DNA of 64,000 nt from Lachnospiraceae bacterium P6A3. Its GTDB lineage: Bacteria; Bacillota; Clostridia; Lachnospirales; Lachnospiraceae. The stretch lies in contig JNKP01000001.1 of assembly GCA_000702085.1 (NCBI GenBank), forward strand, positions 620,001 through 684,000, written 5' to 3'. A program made the translations under genes and the position numbers. Positions 53,345-60,776 of the stretch are shown here, in pieces. How positions within the stretch are numbered: position 1 is the stretch's first letter; the number at the start of each line of letters is the position of its first letter. The notes beneath the pieces are model-generated. The model was not told the DNA's origin, made no database searches, and saw only the letters and a program-made list of their open reading frames with translations.

Positions 53345-54210
53345 CTGCTTCTGCGCCTCCGTTTTTTATTTGCATCTTCTTCGCCTTCCTCGGTGAAAAG
53401 ACCGAGTTCGGAGATAAGATAGTTTTTAAGAGCTTCTTCGCTTAAGTTTCTCTCAAGCTGACCCTCGTGCGCGGCGGAGATTCTTCCGGTCTCCTCGGAT
53501 ACGATTATGATAACCGCATCGTATTCCTCACTCATTCCGAGACCCGCTCTGTGTCTTGTTCCCAGTTCCTTACTGATGGTCTGTGACTGTGTAAGGGGAA
53601 GGTAACATGTGGCAGCTGAGATACGGTTATTACGGATCGTGACGGCACCGTCATGGAGAGGCGTATTCTTTTCAAAGATATTGATGAGAAGCTGGTTGGT
53701 GATATCCGCATCAACCTTGATACCGGTCTCATCGATCCTTGATACCGATTCCTTGTTCTCGATAACGATCAGTGCACCGGTCCTGACTCTTGCCATCTGT
53801 GAGCATGCTCTGACAATCTCGTTTATGCTCTGTCTGGAAAGGATTTCCTCCGCAGGCTTTTGTCCGAATACGAACATGCCGCCTATTACATTGGTCTTAC
53901 CAAGTGACTCAAGTGCTTTTCTGAGCTCAGGCTGAAGAACAACGATCAGTGCGATTACCGCAAACTGAAGGATGTTACTTGCAAGCCAGAGGATGGTGTC
54001 CATGTGGAAGAGCTTCGCAAGTCCCAGGAAAACTACGATCACAAGAAGGCCCTTTAAGAGGGACCAGGCTCTGCTCGTGTGGATCCACTTGATCATGTAG
54101 TACAGCAAAACGGCAATGATCACGATTTCGGCATAATCCTGCCATTCGATGGTACCCATGTAGGTCACGAAGCTGTTCAGATATTCCATTGTGTCAGTCA
54201 AAAATGTCAT
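53341..54210 (-). CDS. cdaA: Diadenylate cyclase CdaA
   Basis: The 289-aa protein has three membrane helices (about 25-92) and a DAC domain that makes c-di-AMP from two ATP. The catalytic motifs are LHDGAV (187-189 DGA) and GTRHRAGLG (RHR 219-221). The C-terminus is a very basic KKRRRRSR. It is the first gene of the conserved cdaA-cdaR-glmM block, linking c-di-AMP to wall precursor supply and potassium balance. Two small membrane-protein genes precede it in the same direction. Confidence 0.97.
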   Translation of the reverse strand: MTFLTDTMEYLNSFVTYMGTIEWQDYAEIVIIAVLLYYMIKWIHTSRAWSLLKGLLVIVVFLGLAKLFHMDTILWLASNILQFAVIALIVVLQPELRKALESLGKTNVIGGMFVFGQKPAEEILSRQSINEIVRACSQMARVRTGALIVIENKESVSRIDETGIKVDADITNQLLINIFEKNTPLHDGAVTIRNNRISAATCYLPLTQSQTISKELGTRHRAGLGMSEEYDAVIIIVSEETGRISAAHEGQLERNLSEEALKNYLISELGLFTEEGEEDANKKRRRRSR

Positions 54211-54230
54211 CCGTCAGCCTTTTCGAATAA

Positions 54231-55262
54231 TTATTTTCTGCGTTCCTCTCCGGGAACGGGATCTGTCAGATAGTCGGTGTCGAACTCTTCGGTAACGTCC
54301 TCAACTACGGGTTCGCGGCTTGCCACGGTACGTGCCTTGTGGGAACGGTTGATGTTCTTAACCTTTCTCTCGGGAGCCGCAACGTTCATCTTAGGCACAG
54401 CCTTGACGTAGTAATAATACTCATCGTCCTCAAACTGCACACGTTCCGTTCGCGTGTAATCCACGCAGAACCTGAAGAATTCCAGAACCTTTCCTGCGGC
54501 AACGGCGAGAACGCATCCGAGGAAAACTCCGAAGATGTTGAAGCCCGCTGCTTTTACCACGCCGCCTACAAGAACAACTATCAGACAAAGAGCCGCACCG
54601 GAAAGCATTGCGATGGTCCAGCAGTGCTCGATGGGAAGTCTTCTGATCACGTAAACAACGATAGTGGTAAGTGCAAATGCAAATATCAGAACCAGCATCT
54701 GTTTGTTGCCCAGAAGCGAATCAATGATCAGTCTGATCTCAGCCATAAGATCGGTGATGTTTCCGGAAACATTTGCCGCGTTGGTTGTAACAACATTAAG
54801 TGCGAAGTAAACGATAACTCCGCATACTACGGAGAGCGCCGAAGCAGGGCCTCCGATAAGTCCCATTACCACGGGAACCACATACGGAATGTGCAGAACA
54901 AAGAGCATCGGTGTGATGACTATGCAAAGAGATTCCGAAGGTGTAAATCTCAGATAAAGCAGATAGACGAGCAGGTAGATCACTGCGATGATGATCGCAA
55001 CCTCGGGCGAGAGTGCGAAAACATGCGCCAGTGAAACCAGTGCTCCGAAAAGAAGTATCGCTCCCGTCGGGAGAAAAGAAGCCGCAAGGGCTACGATAAG
55101 TACGATACCGAAATGATTGAGTTTGCTCATGTATCCGAGTTTTCCGTTGATCATGAGCATCATGATGAATGCAAGTAAAAACTTAACTACGGGAATTGCA
55201 AAAACATCATACTTGGCAAAAAATAACTTGATATTATCTCTGATCTCTAAAAGCTGTGTCAT
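54231..55262 (-). CDS. Polytopic membrane protein upstream of cdaA, unknown function
   Basis: The 343-aa protein has about eight hydrophobic segments (residues 22-250) and a ~95-residue soluble C-terminal tail rich in charged residues (DDEYYYYVKAVPKMN). I do not recognise the family. It lies 20 bp upstream of cdaA and is probably co-transcribed with it; no such gene is part of the classical cda operon. A link with c-di-AMP or osmotic control is an inference from position alone. Confidence 0.72.
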   Translation of the reverse strand: MTQLLEIRDNIKLFFAKYDVFAIPVVKFLLAFIMMLMINGKLGYMSKLNHFGIVLIVALAASFLPTGAILLFGALVSLAHVFALSPEVAIIIAVIYLLVYLLYLRFTPSESLCIVITPMLFVLHIPYVVPVVMGLIGGPASALSVVCGVIVYFALNVVTTNAANVSGNITDLMAEIRLIIDSLLGNKQMLVLIFAFALTTIVVYVIRRLPIEHCWTIAMLSGAALCLIVVLVGGVVKAAGFNIFGVFLGCVLAVAAGKVLEFFRFCVDYTRTERVQFEDDEYYYYVKAVPKMNVAAPERKVKNINRSHKARTVASREPVVEDVTEEFDTDYLTDPVPGEERRK

Positions 55263-55279
55263 AACATTTCCTTACTGTC

Positions 55280-55669
55280 TTACTGTTTATCATACATACG
55301 CCTGAGCACCTTAAGATTCCTGAAATACTTCTTAAGGCTCCTGCGTGAGATGTTATATCTGATGGTGCAAACAACATATGTGATCATCACATAAATACCC
55401 ACAAACCACAGGTATTTGATAAGGATGTCTCTTGCAAATTCAAGCATGTCTATATCATACATGCTGGCCAGAAACGTCTCGAAGTTGTAATAGATATACA
55501 ATCCGAGGATCAGCGCATATGACAAAGAAGCGCAGACTACGGCCTTAAGAATGCCGACTGCGATATAGTCGCCCTTGAAAAATCTGACGACGTTCATATG
55601 CTTTTTTCCTTCGCCGGCCTCATATGCGGCCATTCTCGTCATCAATATGACTCTGTCTTCATTAAGCAT
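55280..55669 (-). CDS. Small membrane protein, unknown function
   Basis: The product is 129 aa with two hydrophobic segments (about 38-62 and 84-108) and a basic C-terminal tail (RYNISRRSLKKYFRNLKVLRRMY). The ATG at 55669 starts MLNEDRVILM; the frame continues 9 codons upstream without an RBS. It lies 17 bp before the 343-aa membrane protein gene. No known domain is apparent. Confidence 0.65.
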   Translation of the reverse strand: MLNEDRVILMTRMAAYEAGEGKKHMNVVRFFKGDYIAVGILKAVVCASLSYALILGLYIYYNFETFLASMYDIDMLEFARDILIKYLWFVGIYVMITYVVCTIRYNISRRSLKKYFRNLKVLRRMYDKQ

Positions 55670-55699
55670 TTTTAAACCACATTCCCAAACACACAATCA

Positions 55700-55748
55700 G
55701 TCACCTGCCTTATCCGGGGCCCCGTTAAGGACCGGTATGACAGGTGAC
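55700..55748 (-). other. Nested inverted repeats between yvyF and the small membrane protein gene
   Basis: Three stacked complementarities lie in 49 bp: GTCACCTG/CAGGTGAC outside, CCTTA/TAAGG inside and CGGGGCCCCG at the core. There is no T-run on either strand, so it is not a standard terminator. It sits in the leader of the operon that includes cdaA. It may be an RNA element or a protein-binding site. Confidence 0.45.
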
Positions 55749-55768
55749 CGTATATGCAAAATTCTGGA

Positions 55769-56182
55769 TCATTTGTCAAGGAAACGCATCTTGGGATTAT
55801 CCCTGGGGTCCTTCTTGATCTGCTGCTGCATTGCAGCTTTATGTGCATTGACGATACTGTTTAAGCCGTTTGTTACGCTGGCTTTACATCTATCGCAATA
55901 TCTTCCGGATCTGATAGGTGCTCCGCAGCTTTCACAGTTGAGCATCAGTGCGGAATCTTCTGTAACTTCGAGCCTGTCATCTCTGAGCCACTGGCGAATC
56001 ATTCCGGGTTCTACTCCGCAGGCTTCGGATACTTCGGCAATGCCTACGCCTTTGTGCTCTCTGATGTATTCTTTTACTTCCTGGAACTTTGCTTCGGTCT
56101 GCTCCCTGCAATTGGGGCAGATAGGCGGTCCTGCAACATAATTGAAGAGCTTGCCGCAGTTCTTACAATTTCGTACATTCAT
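55769..56182 (-). CDS. yvyF: YvyF-like flagellar operon protein (TIGR03826 family)
   Basis: The 137-aa protein has an N-terminal zinc ribbon (CKNCGKLFNYV, CPNCREQ), a short helix-turn-helix-like middle (IAEVSEACGVEPGMIRQWL) and a C-terminal ribbon (CESCGAPIRSGRYCDRC). It matches the YvyF/TIGR03826 group encoded next to comFC and flgM in Bacillus. Its function in motility is unclear. The comFC gene ends 27 bp upstream, conserving the comF-to-flagella synteny, but flgM and flgN do not follow here. Confidence 0.92.
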   Translation of the reverse strand: MNVRNCKNCGKLFNYVAGPPICPNCREQTEAKFQEVKEYIREHKGVGIAEVSEACGVEPGMIRQWLRDDRLEVTEDSALMLNCESCGAPIRSGRYCDRCKASVTNGLNSIVNAHKAAMQQQIKKDPRDNPKMRFLDK

Positions 56183-56209
56183 TAAAGATCCACCTCCGTA
56201 AATATTATT

Positions 56210-56950
56210 CTATATCCCGGCTCCGGACGCTAATGTCATACAGTATACACTCTCGGCTCCCGCCTCAAGAAGCGCACTCGATACGGCGTCCATTGTGGCA
56301 CCCGTTGTATATATATCATCAACCAATAATATACGTTTAGATTTTACTACATTTTGCCCGCTCTTGAAAGCATTTTTGAGATTTTTTTGGCGCTGCGCGG
56401 GGCTCAAAAGCTTCATCGGAGAGGTATTTCTGATACGTCTGACGGCCGCAGGGCAAAAGGGAACGTTTATGACCTTCGAAAGCTCTTCGGCCAGGTCCTG
56501 CGCCTGATTGTATCCTCTTTTCAGCATCTTCCCCTTTGAAAGCGGGACGCAGGCTATCATATCGGGATTTACAACCGAAATGTAATCACCAAGTATCTTC
56601 ACCGAGCACCGGGCAAAACAGGACGCATATTCACGCCTCCCCAGGTATTTGAACCTGTATATCGCGCCGCTTATGCAGGGATATTCGAAAACACTCCTGC
56701 ATCTGGCAAAAGAGTGCGCCTTCCTTTCGCAGTCGCTGCAGATCCCTGTGCCGGAATTCAGCTTTTTACCGCATTTATCACACCAGGGATATTTAAGCGC
56801 CTTCAGGGACTTCATACAGGAAAGGCATATCTCTTCTCCCGCAGGCGCCGGTTCATCGCATACGGGACACCGTCTCGGATATATAAGATCTATGGCCTTA
56901 ACGGCCGCACGCTTCAATAAGCCTTTCGGCAAAAGAAGTATATCTGTCAT
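56210..56950 (-). CDS. comFC: ComFC-like phosphoribosyltransferase-domain competence protein
   Basis: This is a 246-aa protein. The N-terminal zinc-binding part shows CPVCDEP, CLSCMK, CDKCGKK and CSDC. The C-terminal PRTase-like domain has VPLSKGKMLKRGYNQAQDLAEEL and the PRPP-binding loop ILLVDDIYTTGATMD. ComFC/GntX proteins take part in DNA uptake and recombination. It overlaps the recD2 stop by 53 bp; a TTG at 56917 with AAAGG upstream would shorten the overlap to 20 bp and is a plausible alternative start. Confidence 0.9.
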   Translation of the reverse strand: MTDILLLPKGLLKRAAVKAIDLIYPRRCPVCDEPAPAGEEICLSCMKSLKALKYPWCDKCGKKLNSGTGICSDCERKAHSFARCRSVFEYPCISGAIYRFKYLGRREYASCFARCSVKILGDYISVVNPDMIACVPLSKGKMLKRGYNQAQDLAEELSKVINVPFCPAAVRRIRNTSPMKLLSPAQRQKNLKNAFKSGQNVVKSKRILLVDDIYTTGATMDAVSSALLEAGAESVYCMTLASGAGI

Positions 56951-59135
56951 TGGAACCTCTCGTACCTATCATACGGTTAATGGTCTGTGAGCTTCCCAGG
57001 AGAACAACGCAGGACTTTGCCCTGGTGATTCCGGTATAAAGCAAGTTTCTGTAAACAAGGGGAAGAGGCGGATCGAGTATCGGGATAATAACGGCGGGAT
57101 ACTCGCTTCCCTGAGATTTATGGATCGTCATGGCATAGGAAAGATCCAGCTCATCCAGATCGGAAAAGGAATAATCAGCCACTCTTCCGTCGTCAAAAAG
57201 AACCGTCATCTTACGGGATACTTCGTCAATCCTTCTTATCCTTCCAAGGTCTCCGTTAAACACTCCCGCGCCCGCTCTTCTGAGAGATTCAAGTCTGTCA
57301 TCCGTAGACCACTCGATCTTATAATCGTTCTTGGTCTGCATGACCTTATCGCCTTCACGGAACAGAGTGTCTCCGTAGATATATTCCCTCTTGGTGTCTT
57401 TTGGCGGATTCAGGATCTGCTGAAGGAATCTGTTCAGTTCATAGGCTCCAAGCGGTCCTTTTTTCATGGGAGTCAGAATCTGTATATCGAAAGCACTGCA
57501 ATGAATATAAGCGGGAAGCTTATCGGAGATCATCCATCCGATGGTCTGTTTGATGACCGAGGAATCATCTCTTTCCAGGAAAATGAAATCCCTTATGGAA
57601 GATGACAGTTCGATATTCTCTCCCTTATCGATTTTGTGTGCGTTGATGACTATGTTACTGGTCTCGTCCTGCCTGAAGATCTTCTCAAGCTTTACCATGG
57701 GGAAAGCGGGGCAGGAACAAAGGTCGCTTAAGACACAACCGGGTCCCACACTGGGAAGCTGGGAAGCATCTCCTACCAGGATAAGTCTGGAGGATATGGG
57801 AACCGCCGACAAAAGGGCTTTAAACAGCATTATGTCAACCATTGACATTTCGTCAATAATTATAACATCCGCTTCCAGAGGCTCTTGCGCGTTCTTTTGG
57901 AAGATGACGGAATGACCGCTCTCATCCTCCATGGAAGTCACTCCAAGGAGCCTGTGAATGGTGGTCGCCTCGTATCCGGTAGCCTCAGTCATCCTCTTTG
58001 CGGCTCTTCCGGTTGGGGCTGCCAAAAGGATCTCAAGTCCCTGGTTCATGAAGTAACCGATGATCATATTGATGGTGGTTGTCTTACCGGTTCCGGGTCC
58101 TCCGGTCAGGATAAAGAGGCCGTTCTTAATGCATTCTTTTACCGCATTTATCTGGAGAGGGTCTGTCTGCATGGCATTACCCTCGGCAATCTTAACGATA
58201 TCCCTTTCAATCTTCTCATCAAGTCCCGGGAGATCTTTCATCATAGGTATATTTTTCTCCGCCAGCATTCTCGCACAGGTCAGTTCGGCGAAATAGAATG
58301 CGGGAAGATATATCCTGTCCTTATCTTTTTTGAGTTTGCCTGCATGCAGCAGTTCATCAAGTGCAGCTTCCACACTTCCGTGCTCGGGTCCCAGAAGCTG
58401 AGTCGAATAATCTATAAGGATCTCTTTCGGAAGATAGCAGTGACCTTCCGCCGCACTTTCGGTAAGAGCATAGGTAATTCCCGCCATGCATCTTTCTGCA
58501 CTTGCGGGATCCATCCCAAGCTTGAATGCAATATCGTCCGCGGTCTTAAATCCGATGCCCCTGATATCCTCTGCAAGCTTGTAGGGGTTGGTCCTGATGA
58601 GGTTTATGTAATCAGGACCGTAGTTGTCATATATCTTAACCGCCATGGTCTGGGAGATTCCAAGTCCCGCCATTTGAACCATCGCATCCCGGAGGTCTCT
58701 TTTTTCCTCCATTGCAACAGCGATCTCCATGGCCTTTCTCTTACTGATGCCTTTGATCTCGGCAAGTCGTTCCGGTTCTTCTTCGATGATTCTGAAGGTG
58801 TCGTCCCCGAATTTGCTTACGATCTTGGAAGCCAGTTTTTCACCGACACCGCTGACTGCGCCGGATGCAAGGTATCTTTCCATTGCCTGCGAATCAGCGG
58901 GAGGAATGATCTTGTAGGACTCTGCTTTAAACTGGATACCGAATTTCGGATGATCCACATAGGTTCCGGTAACTTCGATGGTGTCGCCTTTTGAAACATC
59001 GGGCATCTTACCCACCACCGTTTCATCCGCACCGTCACAAATAAGAGAAAGGGCTTTATACCCGTTCTCATGCTTTTCAAAAAAGACTTTATCAACGTAG
59101 CCTTTCAGTACATTTTCTTCCTGCGAAAAATCCAA
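56898..59135 (-). CDS. recD2: RecD2-type SF1B DNA helicase
   Basis: The 745-aa protein has an N-terminal OB-like domain (1-80), a helix-hairpin-helix region (AVSGVGEKLASKIVSKFGD and IKGISKRKAMEIA) and a helicase core. Walker A is LTGGPGTGKTTTINMI (about 344-359) and Walker B is IIIDEMSMVD. The C-terminal motif VI is NLLYTGITRAK. RecD2 acts without RecBC in Firmicutes, unwinding 5'-3' in repair and fork rescue. It precedes comFC where Bacillus has the helicase gene comFA. The 1.2-kb repeat region lies upstream. Confidence 0.95.
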   Translation of the reverse strand: MDFSQEENVLKGYVDKVFFEKHENGYKALSLICDGADETVVGKMPDVSKGDTIEVTGTYVDHPKFGIQFKAESYKIIPPADSQAMERYLASGAVSGVGEKLASKIVSKFGDDTFRIIEEEPERLAEIKGISKRKAMEIAVAMEEKRDLRDAMVQMAGLGISQTMAVKIYDNYGPDYINLIRTNPYKLAEDIRGIGFKTADDIAFKLGMDPASAERCMAGITYALTESAAEGHCYLPKEILIDYSTQLLGPEHGSVEAALDELLHAGKLKKDKDRIYLPAFYFAELTCARMLAEKNIPMMKDLPGLDEKIERDIVKIAEGNAMQTDPLQINAVKECIKNGLFILTGGPGTGKTTTINMIIGYFMNQGLEILLAAPTGRAAKRMTEATGYEATTIHRLLGVTSMEDESGHSVIFQKNAQEPLEADVIIIDEMSMVDIMLFKALLSAVPISSRLILVGDASQLPSVGPGCVLSDLCSCPAFPMVKLEKIFRQDETSNIVINAHKIDKGENIELSSSIRDFIFLERDDSSVIKQTIGWMISDKLPAYIHCSAFDIQILTPMKKGPLGAYELNRFLQQILNPPKDTKREYIYGDTLFREGDKVMQTKNDYKIEWSTDDRLESLRRAGAGVFNGDLGRIRRIDEVSRKMTVLFDDGRVADYSFSDLDELDLSYAMTIHKSQGSEYPAVIIPILDPPLPLVYRNLLYTGITRAKSCVVLLGSSQTINRMIGTRGSNDRYTSFAERLIEACGR

Positions 59136-59228
59136 ATCGGTTCTCCCTAAAACGAATGATCAGCACCGGGCAGAGCGTCCGGAACCGTTTGCGCGAAGGC
59201 GCGAATGCAGACATGCCGCTAAGCAGGC

Positions 59229-59290
59229 GAGGCACTATGAGGGGTGCCGCTGAGCTGGTGAGGCACTTTGAGGGGTGCCGCTGAGCAGGC
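59229..59290. repeat. 31-bp tandem repeat, two copies, upstream of recD2
   Basis: GAGGCACTATGAGGGGTGCC and then GCTGAGCTGGT repeat at exactly 31 bp with three differences; a partial unit (GCCGCTAAGCAGGC) precedes them. Each copy holds a GGCAC/GTGCC inverted repeat. The copies lie in the presumed recD2 leader. Confidence 0.8.
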
Positions 59291-59306
59291 GTTTCACTAC
59301 TTATCT

Positions 59307-59335
59307 AGGATAGCACCCTGCGGGCGATAAGACAA
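59307..59335 (-). promoter_or_regulatory. Weak candidate promoter of recD2
   Basis: TTGTCT, 17 nt, TATCCT on the minus strand, about 170 bp before the recD2 ATG. Match is moderate; listed because no better promoter was seen between the repeat array and the gene. Confidence 0.3.
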
Positions 59336-59374
59336 ATTAAGGTTCTGTTAAACCATGTTTAAGATGCCGGGGCA

Positions 59375-59446
59375 GGCTTAGGGCGCCGGGGAGGATTAGG
59401 CGTCGCAGCAGGATTAGGCGCCGCAGCAGGATTAGGCGCCGCGGGG
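59375..59446. repeat. 18-bp GC-rich tandem repeat, four copies
   Basis: GGATTAGGCGCCGCAGCA repeats at an exact 18-bp step (59393, 59411, 59429) with a diverged first copy at 59375. The internal GGCGCC is self-complementary. It lies between the 73-bp array and recD2. The step is a multiple of three, but no open frame with a start and RBS runs through it. Confidence 0.85.
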
Positions 59447-59483
59447 GCTCCGAACCTCCTCAGAAGCTTCCTTTTACTCCGGC

Positions 59484-60250
59484 CGGCTAATAATATGGCG
59501 TTTTACTCAGCTTTATTAGCTCAAAACCACCTCAGAAGCCGGTTTTCATCCCTGCCGAGCTAATAAAATGATAGTTTCTGAGGATTTATTAGCCCCACCA
59601 CCCCAAGAAGAAGCCAAATCTTCAAGAAACGGCTAATAATCTGATGATTTCTGAGGAATTATTAGCCCCACCACCCCTAGAAGAAGCCAAACCTTCAAGA
59701 AACGGCTAATAATCTGATGATTTCTGAGGAATTATTAGCCCCACCACCCCTAGAAGAAGCCAAACCTTCAAGAAACGGCTAATAATCTGATGATTTCTGA
59801 GGAATTATTAGCCCCACCACCCCTAGAAGAAGCCAAATCTTCAAGAAACGGCTAATAATCTGATGATTTCTGAGGATTTATTAGCTCAATGCTTCTTTGA
59901 AGGTATGATATAGACTCGCGGGGCTATAATTCGAGCTGTATTCTCGGTTTTTATAGCCAATATACTCCTCAGACACTTCCTTTCATCTCAGGCCGGCTAT
60001 AATTCCAAAAGTTTCTGAGGAATTTATAGCCCACTCACGCCTCAGAAGTCAGTTTTTGATCCTTCCGGGCTATAATTTCAAAAGTTTCTGAGGAATTTAT
60101 AGCCAGCCCGCCTCTCAGAAGTCAGTTTTTGATCCTTCCGGGCTATAATTTCAGAAGTTTCTGAGGAATTTATAGCCCGCCCGCTCCTCAGAAGCCGGCT
60201 TTCACCCAAAGAAGGCTATAATCTCGTAAGTTTCTGAGGATTTTATAGCC
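59484..60250. repeat. Phased array of eleven ~73-bp hairpin units (undescribed)
   Basis: Units start at 59484, 59556, 59630, 59703, 59776, 59849, 59921, 59994, 60067, 60140 and 60213. The steps are 72, 74, 73, 73, 73, 72, 73, 73, 73 and 73 bp. Each carries an inverted repeat. The first six use GGCTAATAA/TTATTAGCC arms (with G/A end changes) and the last five use GGCTATAA/TTATAGCC. Most loops contain TTTCTGAGG and most spacers contain CCTCAGAA or a close variant, which is complementary to the loop. Units at 59630, 59703 and 59776 are essentially identical. No coding frame, cas gene, integrase or transposase accompanies them. Confidence 0.9.
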
Positions 60251-60313
60251 AGCGTGGGGATTGGGCAGGTATGCCCGGCACGCCACCCCGGCCTTGCTCC
60301 CTGCAGAATGTAA

Positions 60314-60345
60314 TACCCCCGGCGGCGCTTGGCTCGTCGGGGGTA
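60314..60345 (-). terminator. GC-rich hairpin after flgJ (possible terminator)
   Basis: TACCCCCGaCG pairs with CGcCGGGGGTA, 11 positions with one mismatch, 18 bp past the flgJ stop. A T-run is lacking, so termination here would be inefficient or factor-dependent. Confidence 0.45.
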
Positions 60346-60362
60346 CTAACATATGGAAAAGC

Positions 60363-60773
60363 TTAGGTGTTTTTAGGTTTGATATAGGCGACCTGATCTG
60401 CGGGGATGGAGTTGGGATCGAGTCCGTAATTCCGGCGGAGCTGTTCGTAGAGCTGCTGGGCGATACCCAGGCCTTCCTTTTCGGTGGACTGTTTTGCAAG
60501 TTCCTGAATGGTCTGGCCTCTGAAGAAATCTACGAGATTCTCTGTTGCCGCATCCTTTGATTCGTCGCCGTTTCTGATGACCGTTTTATCCATCTGCTTG
60601 AAAACCTGCTCGAGAAGATAACTCTCAAACTGTTTGCAAACGGAAAGAAGTTCATCATCGCTGGACGCATTCTCTGCTTTGTTGGAAAGTGTATTTGCAA
60701 ATTCCGTAGCCTGCGTCTGACCGGTAAGAGAAGTATAGTAATCCGTAATAGATGAAATATTGGAAATATCCAT
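60363..60773 (-). CDS. flgJ: Flagellar rod-binding protein (FlgJ N-terminal type)
   Basis: The 136-aa protein has the rod-binding FlgJ segment (VCKQFESYLLEQVFKQMDKT, then LVDFFRGQTIQELAKQ). The peptidoglycan hydrolase domain of enterobacterial FlgJ is absent, as is common in Gram-positives, so another enzyme must open the wall for the rod. It starts 4 bp after flgG ends and is last in the mbl-flgF-flgG-flgJ unit. Confidence 0.9.
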   Translation of the reverse strand: MDISNISSITDYYTSLTGQTQATEFANTLSNKAENASSDDELLSVCKQFESYLLEQVFKQMDKTVIRNGDESKDAATENLVDFFRGQTIQELAKQSTEKEGLGIAQQLYEQLRRNYGLDPNSIPADQVAYIKPKNT

Positions 60774-60776
60774 TTA

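Noticed and set aside
59375-59446. Coding repeat from a collagen-like or surface protein (18-bp step, multiple of three)
   Set aside because: No start codon with a ribosome site and no extended open frame runs through the region on either strand.
59484-60250. CRISPR array
   Set aside because: The repeat unit is 73 bp with a conserved rather than unique spacer, the identical part is an inverted repeat, and no cas gene is in the window.
59484-60250. Integron attC array
   Set aside because: No coding frames lie between the repeats, no RYYYAAC/GTTRRRY core sites are present, and no integrase gene is nearby.
60314-60345. Strong terminator of the flgJ operon
   Set aside because: The stem is good but no T-run follows on either strand, so it is kept only as a low-confidence terminator.
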